Below, piece after piece: positions 6,885 through 12,560 of a DNA stretch of 12,560 nucleotides. The position numbers were made by a program, and so were the translations under genes. The stretch covers positions 1 through 12,560 of the forward strand of contig JAOIQU010000036.1 of assembly GCA_028141885.1 (NCBI GenBank). Direction: 5' to 3'. Under the pieces are notes generated by a model, which saw nothing but the letters and a program-made list of their open reading frames with translations, was not told the origin of the DNA and made no database searches. Source of the DNA: Flavobacteriales bacterium. Lineage in GTDB: Bacteria > Bacteroidota > Bacteroidia > Flavobacteriales > UA16. Position 1 is the first letter of the stretch. Each line of letters begins with the position of its first letter.

Positions 6885-7975
6885 GCAGTTTGGGGATGGG
6901 TGGCTTGAAGCCAGCGTGACAAATGTCGGAAGGCATCGTCGTTCGCCGTTCGTTCAGGCAAACTTCCGGTGGCCTGTTCCGGCAGGTCACCTGCTTCGAG
7001 TTGTCGCTGGGTGCGGGATGTGAACCCAAATCGCTCCGACCAAAGCTGTGCCAGGAATGCCTGCTCAGGTTGTCCCGGCGTGGGGATGAGGATGGCATTC
7101 ACCCCAAGGGCCGCCAGGTCAAGTTGCGAGCTGTACCCGCTCCGGCACACCATGGTCTCGGCACCCTGCATCGCAGAAGCGAGTTCCGAGTCGGTGGGGT
7201 CGCACCAAGTTGTGATGTGGCCGTCGACGCGGACGCCTCCGCCTGGCTGACCTGCGACGATCAAGCAGGGCTCGGTCTCGTCCCGCATCCACGCTCGGAG
7301 GGCCTGTTCCATGAGTTGCCGGTGCGGTTCGACGCCGCTGACCATGCCGACTTTGCGCCAGGTGCGTTCAGGCTTCGGGTTGCGGTGCTTGGCCAGGCGG
7401 CTCAGGACGCCAATGCAGTGGGTTCGGGGATGGATTGAAGCGTCGGCAAGGGCGCCGCTCAACGAACCGGAACCAGGCTCCAAGTCAGGAACCCAAACCT
7501 CGTCAAACGCCCGGGCCCAACGTTTGACCACGGCGCGTGCGGTGCCTTCCAACCATTTGGGCGTCGGGAGCTGGAGCTGGTGAGAGATGAGCGCCGCCGG
7601 CACATCGGGGTGGCTGCACCCATAGCAGTTGTCGGAAACGATGGCCTCGATGCCATGGGCCGACACAAAGTCCTCGGTCCAGGCTCGTTCGCGCTCGACG
7701 TGCTTGACAAACGACGGAACCTGTTGAACGATCCGCAGGAAATTCCCGCGCCGCGCATACTTGATTTCGGGTCCGGGCTTGGTGTGAAACGAGACGTGTT
7801 CCTGTGTCAAATGTGACCGAAGCCAAGCCAGTGCCGTTCCTTTCGAGGCCACATGCACCTGCCAACCAAGCTCGACGGCATGTTCAATGAGCGGCAGGGT
7901 CCGCGTGGCGTGTCCCATACCCCAATCCAAGATGGTGACAAGGAGTTGCGGCCGGTCTTGGATTGTGCGCTGCAT
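6881..7975 (-). CDS. MurG-like GT-B glycosyltransferase
   Basis: A 364-residue protein with GT-B features. The N-terminal half opens with LLVTILDWGMGHATRTLPLI, where Gly-rich GMGHATR at 19-25 resembles the acceptor-side loop of MurG and related enzymes. The C-terminal half has AGQPGGG (241-247), then CRSGYSSQLDLAALGVNAIL (277-296) and IPTPGQPEQ, which fit the donor-binding region of GT28-like enzymes. There is no signal peptide or membrane helix, so it is cytoplasmic or membrane-associated. Donor and acceptor are unknown; it is not MurG itself, as no division or murein gene is near. It is the first gene of the minus-strand unit and diverges from trmB across 39 bases. Its stop overlaps the tadA start. 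Confidence 0.82.
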   Translation of the reverse strand: MQRTIQDRPQLLVTILDWGMGHATRTLPLIEHAVELGWQVHVASKGTALAWLRSHLTQEHVSFHTKPGPEIKYARRGNFLRIVQQVPSFVKHVERERAWTEDFVSAHGIEAIVSDNCYGCSHPDVPAALISHQLQLPTPKWLEGTARAVVKRWARAFDEVWVPDLEPGSGSLSGALADASIHPRTHCIGVLSRLAKHRNPKPERTWRKVGMVSGVEPHRQLMEQALRAWMRDETEPCLIVAGQPGGGVRVDGHITTWCDPTDSELASAMQGAETMVCRSGYSSQLDLAALGVNAILIPTPGQPEQAFLAQLWSERFGFTSRTQRQLEAGDLPEQATGSLPERTANDDAFRHLSRWLQATHPQTA

Positions 7976-8014
7976 CGGGGTTGAAGTTCCTAATTTCGCA
8001 GCAATTCAGAGACC

Positions 8015-8710
8015 ATGGGCAAAGGCAAACTTTGGAAGTGGGAGGAAAACGCTGAGATGGACAACGTCTTTGAGCCGGACCTCCAAGAAGCCGCGCAGGG
8101 CGCGGAACACCCGTACAAGGGCAAGTGGCACAGCGAGGTGTTTGGCAACGACAATCCCATCACCCTTGAACTGGGGTGCGGCAAGGGGGAGTACACAGTG
8201 GGGCTTGCACGCAAATGGCCCAACCGGAACTTTGTCGGGGTGGACATCAAGGGCCATCGTTTTTGGAGGGGTGCCAAAACGGCCAACCAAGACGGCCTCA
8301 CGAACGTCGCTTTTTTGCGGACCCGAATCGAATTCATCGACCAATTCTTTGGCCCGGGAGAGGTGGCGGACATTTGGCTCACCTTCAGCGACCCCCAGCC
8401 CAAGGACGAGAAAGGGACGAAGCGCATCACTTCTGGCAAGTTCATCGAGCGCTACCGCAAGTTTTTGGCCCCCGGAGGCTCGGTGAAGGTCAAGTCGGAC
8501 AGCAACTTGCTGTATGCCCTGTCGAAAGAAGATTACCTGGAAGCGGGTTACCCCTTTCTGCACGACAGCGACGACGTCTACGGCGGATTCCTCGAGACGG
8601 TGGACGCGGACCTGCGCGACGCACTGAACATCAAAACGTACTACGAACAGCGCTGGCTCGAAGAGGGCAAAAACATCCACTTCATGGAAATCGTGCCGCC
8701 CGCGCTATGA
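8015..8710 (+). CDS. trmB: tRNA (guanine-N7)-methyltransferase TrmB
   Basis: Makes m7G46 in the tRNA variable loop using S-adenosylmethionine. Of 231 residues, ITLELGCGKGEYTVGLA (49-65) is the SAM-binding motif I, FVGVDIKG (73-80) motif II with Asp77, and FSDPQPKDEKGTKRIT (124-139) holds the catalytic Asp126 in the place of the FPDPWxKxxHxKRR motif of E. coli TrmB. TYYEQRW (208-214) is the C-terminal TxYE signature. The N-terminus (MGKGKLWKWEENAEM) is the short form seen in Bacteroidota. Its last codons overlap the next start (ATGA at 8707-8710). It diverges from the glycosyltransferase, so its promoter should lie in or near 7976-8014, but no convincing box is visible there. Confidence 0.95.
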   Translation: MGKGKLWKWEENAEMDNVFEPDLQEAAQGAEHPYKGKWHSEVFGNDNPITLELGCGKGEYTVGLARKWPNRNFVGVDIKGHRFWRGAKTANQDGLTNVAFLRTRIEFIDQFFGPGEVADIWLTFSDPQPKDEKGTKRITSGKFIERYRKFLAPGGSVKVKSDSNLLYALSKEDYLEAGYPFLHDSDDVYGGFLETVDADLRDALNIKTYYEQRWLEEGKNIHFMEIVPPAL

Positions 8711-9048
8711 AAGACGTCCACGATGACCGTTCCTTCGAGCAAGATGTGTATGACTTGGTGCGTGCGATTCCTTCAGGCCGCGTGACCTCGTACGGGGCCA
8801 TTGCCAAGGTGCTGGGTGCCGCTCGAGCCAGTCGTCGCGTGGGTTGGGTGTTGAACAAGAGTTTTGGGGAGCATCCGCCAGTGCCCGCCCATCGCGTGGT
8901 CAACCGCTTGGGCATGTTGACCGGGGCGATTCACTTCCCTGCAGACCGCCCGATGGCCGCCCAATTGACGGCGGAAGGCGTGGTGATTGAAAACGACACT
9001 GTGGTGGACTTTGAGGCGGTGTTTTGGGACCCCATGACCGAACTTTGA
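8707..9048 (+). CDS. Alkyltransferase-like protein (MGMT family, Cys replaced)
   Basis: A 113-residue DNA-binding protein of the O6-alkylguanine alkyltransferase family. PSGRVTSYGAIAKVLGAARA (22-41) carries the helix-turn-helix region and the base-flipping Tyr29; Arg43 is in the place of the arginine finger. The active-site PCHRV motif reads PAHRVVN (60-66), with Ala61 instead of the alkyl-accepting Cys, so it cannot repair by alkyl transfer. Related alkyltransferase-like proteins bind alkylated DNA and recruit nucleotide excision repair; E. coli YbaZ has Trp at this site. The start is fixed by the ATGA overlap with trmB. The stop lies 5 bases before mrp. No uvr gene is in the window. Confidence 0.92.
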   Translation: MKDVHDDRSFEQDVYDLVRAIPSGRVTSYGAIAKVLGAARASRRVGWVLNKSFGEHPPVPAHRVVNRLGMLTGAIHFPADRPMAAQLTAEGVVIENDTVVDFEAVFWDPMTEL

Positions 9049-9053
9049 CCCCG

Positions 9054-10130
9054 ATGAGCAATTGGACAAACGACGCAATCTTCGACGCCCTACGAGGCGT
9101 GGTGGAACCTGAGTTGGGCAGGGACATCGTGTCCCTCGAACTTGTGGAGATTTCTGGAGAAGCCGGTGACCATGGTGAGGGGCTGACCGTCGAGGTGAAG
9201 TCGAGCAACCCTGCAATGCATGCCCGAAAGCGCATGCAGGAAGCGGTGGAGTTCGCCCTAGAGCGCGCCTTTGGCAAGCCCGTGTCGGCCAAGGTGGACG
9301 TGGTCCCGCTCAAAAAGGAGGAGCGCACCCTCGAAACCCGCAAGGTGTTGCCAGGCGTCCAGCACGTCATCGCCGTGGCCTCCGGCAAAGGCGGCGTGGG
9401 CAAAAGCACGGTTTCGTCCAACCTCGCCGTCGCACTCGCCCAACTTGGCTACAAGGTCGGGCTCGTCGACGCGGACATCCACGGGCCCAGTGTTCCGACC
9501 ATGTTTGACGTGGCGAAGGAGAAGCCGCAGCCCGTGGAAGTGGATGGCAAAACCAAAATCGAGCCCATCGAACAGTATGGGGTCAAGGTCTTGTCCATCG
9601 GATTTTTCGCGGACCAGGACCAGGCCATCGTGTGGCGTGGCCCCATGGCAAGCCGCGCGTTGAACCAGCTGTTCACCGACGCGAATTGGGGCGCATTGGA
9701 TTTCATGATCGTCGATTTGCCTCCTGGCACGGGCGACATCCACCTTTCGTTGGTCCAGCAGATTCCGCTTTCCGGCGCCGTCATTGTCAGCACGCCGCAA
9801 GACGTGGCGTTGGCCGATGCCCGCAAAGGGGTGGGCATGTTCCGCTTGGAAGAACTCAAGGTCCCGGTCTTAGGCATGGTGGAGAACATGGCGTACTTCG
9901 TCCCTGATGACATGCCGGACAAGAAGTACCACATCTTTGGACGAGACGGTGTGAAGCGACTGGCCGACAGCTTGGACGCGCCGTTCCTCGGAGAACTTCC
10001 ATTGCTTCAAACCATCCGTGAAGCTGGAGACGCTGGCCGTCCGGCGGCCCTCCAGACCAACGGCGACGCGGCTGCGGCATTTCGCGCCTTGGTCGCTAAC
10101 TTGCTTAAACAACTTGGCAAAGACGTTTGA
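9054..10130 (+). CDS. apbC: Mrp/ApbC-type P-loop ATPase, Fe-S cluster carrier family, lacking cysteines
   Basis: A 358-residue protein with an N-terminal MIP18/DUF59 domain (about 1-85) fused to a MinD/Mrp ATPase. The deviant Walker A is SGKGGVGKST (110-119); VDADIHGPSVPTMF, WRGPMAS and DLPPGTGDIHLS are all standard Mrp motifs. The ATG at 9054 (MSNWTND) is chosen because an upstream in-frame TTG at 9024 would lie inside the preceding gene. The C-terminal CxxC pair that bridges an Fe-S cluster in many Mrp/Nbp35 proteins is missing: the place after ENMAYF reads VPDDMPDKKYHIFG, and the whole protein has no cysteine. Its gene follows the alkyltransferase-like gene by 5 bases and precedes the NifU-type scaffold by 2. 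Family is certain; a classical Fe-S carrier role is not. Confidence 0.95.
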   Translation: MSNWTNDAIFDALRGVVEPELGRDIVSLELVEISGEAGDHGEGLTVEVKSSNPAMHARKRMQEAVEFALERAFGKPVSAKVDVVPLKKEERTLETRKVLPGVQHVIAVASGKGGVGKSTVSSNLAVALAQLGYKVGLVDADIHGPSVPTMFDVAKEKPQPVEVDGKTKIEPIEQYGVKVLSIGFFADQDQAIVWRGPMASRALNQLFTDANWGALDFMIVDLPPGTGDIHLSLVQQIPLSGAVIVSTPQDVALADARKGVGMFRLEELKVPVLGMVENMAYFVPDDMPDKKYHIFGRDGVKRLADSLDAPFLGELPLLQTIREAGDAGRPAALQTNGDAAAAFRALVANLLKQLGKDV

Positions 10131-10132
10131 GC

Positions 10133-10378
10133 ATGGCCACCCCTGATTTGCAAACCCGAGTGGAAACCACCCTTGAGGAATTGCGTCCGTATTTGAAGGC
10201 GGATGGCGGGGACATTCGGCTTGTGGAAATCACCGAAGAGCTTGTGGTTCGCATTGAGTTGCTCGGCGCCTGTGCCGACTGTTCGATGATCAACATGACC
10301 CTGAAGGGAGGCGTCGAATCTGCGCTGAAAAAAGCGGCTCCAGAGCTCAAGGCCATCGAGGCCATCAACCTCGTGTAA
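10133..10378 (+). CDS. NifU C-terminal-domain Fe-S scaffold protein
   Basis: An 81-residue single-domain protein of the NifU C-terminal (Nfu) family, which assembles or carries Fe-S clusters. LRPYLKADGGDIRLVEI (17-33) is the typical opening and LLGACADCSMINMTLKGGVE (43-62) holds the CxxC cluster ligands Cys47 and Cys50. It lacks the IscU-like and ferredoxin-like domains of full NifU. The ATG at 10133 is preferred to an in-frame TTG at 10127 that overlaps the mrp stop. It is the last gene of the trmB-to-nifU run. No strong terminator follows. Confidence 0.95.
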   Translation: MATPDLQTRVETTLEELRPYLKADGGDIRLVEITEELVVRIELLGACADCSMINMTLKGGVESALKKAAPELKAIEAINLV

Positions 10379-10463
10379 CCACCCCGCCGACGGAAACATT
10401 TGCCCACCGATCAATTGGGAAAAAAGGAGATTGAACACCGCGGCAAGCGCATTGTTGCGTCAG

Positions 10464-10471
10464 TACCTTTG
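10464..10471 (+). promoter_or_regulatory. Bacteroidota -7 box just before the ferredoxin reductase gene
   Basis: TACCTTTG matches the TAnnTTTG consensus exactly and is followed by C, as is common. It ends only 8 bases before the ATG at 10480, so a transcript starting from it would be leaderless or nearly so. No TTG lies at the usual distance upstream (the nearest are 6 and 30 bases away from the box), so the -33 element is weak or missing. The rest of the 101-base gap (10379-10479) holds an A6 run at 10420-10425 and no ORF. Confidence 0.5.
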
Positions 10472-10479
10472 CAACCATC

Positions 10480-11487
10480 ATGATCCAAACCGACATCCTG
10501 ATCATCGGAGCCGGCCCTTGTGGCCTCTTCACAGTGTTTGAAGCGGGCTTGCTCAAGCTCCGCTGTCACCTCATCGACGCCCTGCCTCAACCAGGAGGTC
10601 AGTGTGCGGAGATCTACCCCAAAAAGCCCATCTACGACATCCCAGCCTACCCCTCGATTTTGGCGGGAGAGTTGGTGGACCGATTGATGGAGCAGGCCGA
10701 GCCGTTCAAGCCCGGCTTCACCTTGGGCGAGCGCGCAGAAACCATCGAAAAGGACGAGGAAGATCAGTTCATTCTGACCACGAACCGCGGCACCAAGCAC
10801 CGCGCACCCATCATTGCGATCGCAGGTGGGTTGGGGTGTTTCGAGCCGCGCAAGCCGCCCATCGAAAACCTGCCCGACTTCGAGGACAAGGGCGTCGAGT
10901 ACATCATCAAAGACCCCGAGTTCTACCGCGACAAGAAGGTCGTCATCAGCGGGGGAGGGGACAGCGCCTTGGACTGGACCATTTTCTTGGCAGACGGCGT
11001 CGCCAGCGAAGTGACCTTGGTGCACCGCCGGGAAGGCTTCCGTGGACATTTGGACAGCGTCCAAAAAGTCATGGACCTCGCCGAAGCGGGCAAAATCAAG
11101 TTGCTGACCAACGCCGAAGTGGTGGGGGTGGACGGCGACGATCACCTGCAGAAGCTGACTGTCAACCACAAGCAGCAGGGCGAGATGACGCTTGAAACGG
11201 ACCACTGGGTGCCATTGTTTGGGTTGAGCCCCAAGCTGGGACCCATTGCGGACTGGAACCTGAACATCAGCAAAAACGCAGTCGAGGTGGACACGTTTGA
11301 CTACAGCACCAACGTGCCGGGCATCTACGCGATAGGGGACATCAACACGTACCCCGGCAAGCTGAAGCTCATTTTGTGTGGCTTCCACGAAGCCACGCTG
11401 ATGGTGCAGAGTGCATTCAAGCGCATTTACCCCGACAAGAACTTGGTGCTCAAGTACACCACGGTCAACGGCGTCAGCGGATTCTGA
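10480..11487 (+). CDS. Ferredoxin--NADP+ reductase, thioredoxin-reductase-like type
   Basis: A 335-residue cytoplasmic flavoprotein moving electrons between NADPH and ferredoxin (or flavodoxin). DILIIGAGPCGLF (5-17) is the FAD-binding GxGxxG; ALPQPGGQCAEIYPKKPIYD is the conserved stretch of this type. The NADPH domain has VVISGGGDSALDW (154-166) and HRR (182-184) for the 2'-phosphate. YAIGDIN (283-289) and YPGKLKLILCGFHEATLM (291-308) close the FAD site. The CxxC redox pair of true thioredoxin reductases is absent, as in Bacillus YumC-type enzymes. The adjacent ferredoxin gene, 32 bases downstream, is the obvious partner. Driven probably by the -7 box right before its start. Confidence 0.9.
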   Translation: MIQTDILIIGAGPCGLFTVFEAGLLKLRCHLIDALPQPGGQCAEIYPKKPIYDIPAYPSILAGELVDRLMEQAEPFKPGFTLGERAETIEKDEEDQFILTTNRGTKHRAPIIAIAGGLGCFEPRKPPIENLPDFEDKGVEYIIKDPEFYRDKKVVISGGGDSALDWTIFLADGVASEVTLVHRREGFRGHLDSVQKVMDLAEAGKIKLLTNAEVVGVDGDDHLQKLTVNHKQQGEMTLETDHWVPLFGLSPKLGPIADWNLNISKNAVEVDTFDYSTNVPGIYAIGDINTYPGKLKLILCGFHEATLMVQSAFKRIYPDKNLVLKYTTVNGVSGF

Positions 11488-11519
11488 CGACGCGTATCTT
11501 CACGCCAAACTGCGTTGCC

Positions 11520-11840
11520 ATGAGCATGATCAAAGTCACCGTCATTGACCGAGAGAGCACGTCCCACGAACTCGATGCCCCCACCGACATGGGGATGAAC
11601 ATGATGGAGCTCTGCAAGAGCGCCGAGTTGCCTGTGGAGGGCACGTGTGGCGGCATGGCGATGTGCGCTTCGTGCCACATGTACGTGAAAAGCGACCACG
11701 CGCTTCCCGAGAAGTCCGACGACGAGGAAGACATGTTGGACGAAGCGTTTCACGTGACGGATGACAGCCGTTTGGGATGCCAAATTCACTTGGCCGACGA
11801 CCTCGACGGGCTGACCGTCCATTTGGCGCCTGTGGGCTGA
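11520..11840 (+). CDS. Adrenodoxin-type [2Fe-2S] ferredoxin
   Basis: A 106-residue soluble electron carrier. Cluster ligands fit the C-x5-C-x2-C-x34-C pattern: Cys43, Cys49 and Cys52 in EGTCGGMAMCASCHMYV, and Cys87 in DSRLGCQIHL. The acidic stretch between (EKSDDEEDMLDEAFHVTDDS) is typical of the vertebrate-adrenodoxin/Isc-Fdx class and probably docks the reductase. The ATG at 11520 is chosen because the frame upstream overlaps the reductase gene; the ATG at 11526 is an almost equal alternative. The likely job is to take electrons from the upstream reductase for Fe-S assembly or another acceptor. No P450 or hsc gene is visible. It converges on the phosphatase gene with 7 bases between stops. 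Confidence 0.93.
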   Translation: MSMIKVTVIDRESTSHELDAPTDMGMNMMELCKSAELPVEGTCGGMAMCASCHMYVKSDHALPEKSDDEEDMLDEAFHVTDDSRLGCQIHLADDLDGLTVHLAPVG

Positions 11841-11842
11841 GC

Positions 11843-11873
11843 CGGCCTCAGTGGCCGAGGCCGCCGTGGCGGC
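11843..11873. other. Overlapping GC-rich hairpins at the convergent gene ends
   Basis: CGGCCTC (11843-11849) pairs with GAGGCCG (11857-11863), and GCCGC (11860-11864) can instead pair with GCGGC (11869-11873). They lie over the stop and last codons of the phosphatase gene, just after the ferredoxin stop. Neither has a T-run, so neither is a normal intrinsic terminator, but they could slow or end transcription from both sides. Pairing is seen; function is a guess. Confidence 0.3.
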
Positions 11874-12560
11874 TGTGCCCTTTCGACATCCAATTGCGGA
11901 CCGTTCTGGATTTCTCGAGCGACTCGAGCGCCCGCACGTGTCGCATGCCGTGGGCGTCTGAACAGAGGAAAGACACCCAGCCGCGCTCCATGCAACGACG
12001 GGCCATGTGTTTGGTTTCAGGACCATAGGCCCCGGCCAGAGAGGCCGCGTTGACCGACATCCATCCGCCGCTTTGGTGCCACGTTTCGAGCAGGGCTTCG
12101 TCCCGGTGCAGGTACGGGTAACGCTCGCAATGGGCGAGGAGGGGCGTCAGTCCTTGGGTTTGGGCTTCGAAGAGCAATTCCTTCACCAACGCCGTGTCGG
12201 GCGCGTGGTGAAAGCCAAACTCCAACAACAGCACCTGCCGAGTCAGTCCCTTGTCATCGGTGCAGTGAAACGTCATCACGTCGTTTTCTTGGACTTGCTT
12301 CAAGCAATCGACATCCAGGAGGTATTCAGCCGCCAACTGAAGTTCCATCGGAATGCTGGCGTTCTGAACGGCGTGCACCAAGATTTCGAAGGCTGGGGTG
12401 AGGGTCGCTCGAGAATTGGGGTAGAGGTCCGCCATGATGTGCGGGGTCAGGACCATGCCTCGGTAGCCGAGTGCGGCCATGCCCCGAACCATGTCGAGGG
12501 AGGCCTCAAGGTCTTGCGCTCCGTCGTCCACGCCGGGCACGAGGTGGCTGTGCACGTCCC
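11848..12560 (-). CDS. PHP-type protein-tyrosine phosphatase, CpsB/YwqE-like (partial)
   Basis: Metal-dependent phosphatase of the PHP fold; relatives dephosphorylate tyrosine kinases that control capsule and exopolysaccharide export. The start is beyond the right edge: the GTG at 12553-12555 is internal and reads as Val in D-V-HSHLVPGVDDGAQD, the first metal-binding motif. Further signatures in order are LTPHIMADLYPNS, AAEYLLD, LLEFGF, LLAHCERYPYLH and LCSDAHG, which together supply the trinuclear metal site. About 236 residues are visible, nearly the usual 245-260. The C-terminus is short, basic and Gly/His-rich. No BY-kinase or wza-like gene is in the window; the glycosyltransferase at 6881 is too far to link. 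A general PHP phosphoesterase is the alternative. Confidence 0.9.
   Translation of the reverse strand, partial: DVHSHLVPGVDDGAQDLEASLDMVRGMAALGYRGMVLTPHIMADLYPNSRATLTPAFEILVHAVQNASIPMELQLAAEYLLDVDCLKQVQENDVMTFHCTDDKGLTRQVLLLEFGFHHAPDTALVKELLFEAQTQGLTPLLAHCERYPYLHRDEALLETWHQSGGWMSVNAASLAGAYGPETKHMARRCMERGWVSFLCSDAHGMRHVRALESLEKSRTVRNWMSKGHSRHGGLGH

Noticed and set aside
7991..7998. TAATTTCG before trmB as a -7 promoter box
   Set aside because: One mismatch to TAnnTTTG, and the nearest suitable TTG is 25 bases upstream, too far for the usual spacing. Not strong enough to annotate.
9200..9240. Imperfect inverted repeat around CCTGCA and GCATGCAGG in the mrp gene
   Set aside because: Short, bulged and within conserved coding sequence; no sign of function.
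11914..11930. Direct repeat CTCGAGCG/ACTCGAGCG in the phosphatase gene
   Set aside because: Encodes the repeated Leu-Glu-Ser-Leu-Glu segment; two short copies are expected by chance and no array is formed.
12553..12555. GTG as start of the phosphatase gene
   Set aside because: It encodes the Val of the DxHxH metal motif and is preceded by an in-frame Asp codon, so the true start is outside the window.
1..12560. Search for CRISPR arrays, insertion sequences, phage genes, toxin-antitoxin or defence genes
   Set aside because: No repeat-spacer pattern, transposase, integrase or terminal inverted repeats were seen; nearly all of the DNA is taken up by recognisable core-type genes.

Overview
The window looks like an ordinary chromosomal stretch of a Bacteroidota bacterium, most likely a moderately GC-rich member of the Flavobacteriales. 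That placement is inference from gene content and protein style: an ExbB / four-helix protein / ExbD / ExbD gene order, a cysteine-free Mrp, a TadA of the flavobacterial type, a TrxR-like ferredoxin reductase without a CxxC pair, and a TAnnTTTG-type -7 promoter box. Coding density is very high, both edges cut through genes, and no insertion sequence, phage gene, CRISPR array, toxin-antitoxin pair or recognisable defence system is visible.

Left part, plus strand (1-3981): the 3' end of a type I asparaginase; a 166-base gap with a possible promoter and a hairpin that reaches into tRNA-Ser(GGA); then a tight four-gene operon (exbB, an unnamed four-helix membrane protein, a long exbD and a second short exbD) that should form a proton-driven inner-membrane motor energising TonB-type outer-membrane transport. 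It ends in a strong symmetrical terminator shared with the convergent genes to its right.

Middle part, minus strand (4004-7975), transcribed right to left: a MurG-like glycosyltransferase, tadA (overlapping it by 4 bases), the Mg2+ transporter mgtE, and an NAD-dependent D-2-hydroxyacid dehydrogenase. The short gaps suggest one transcription unit.

Right part, plus strand (8015-11840): trmB, a small alkyltransferase-like protein, the ATPase mrp/apbC and a NifU-type scaffold are overlapping or nearly so. After a 101-base gap with a good -7 box follow a TrxR-type ferredoxin-NADP reductase and an adrenodoxin-type [2Fe-2S] ferredoxin. The theme is tRNA modification, alkyl-lesion recognition, Fe-S cluster assembly and a redox pair that could feed it. 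A convergent PHP-type tyrosine phosphatase (CpsB/YwqE-like) is cut by the right edge.

I do not see a clear-cut novel system. The best leads are the uncharacterised four-helix protein and the large ExbD insertion in the exb operon, the pre-tRNA hairpin that competes with the tRNA-Ser acceptor stem, and an Mrp with no cysteine at all encoded next to its presumed Fe-S partners.
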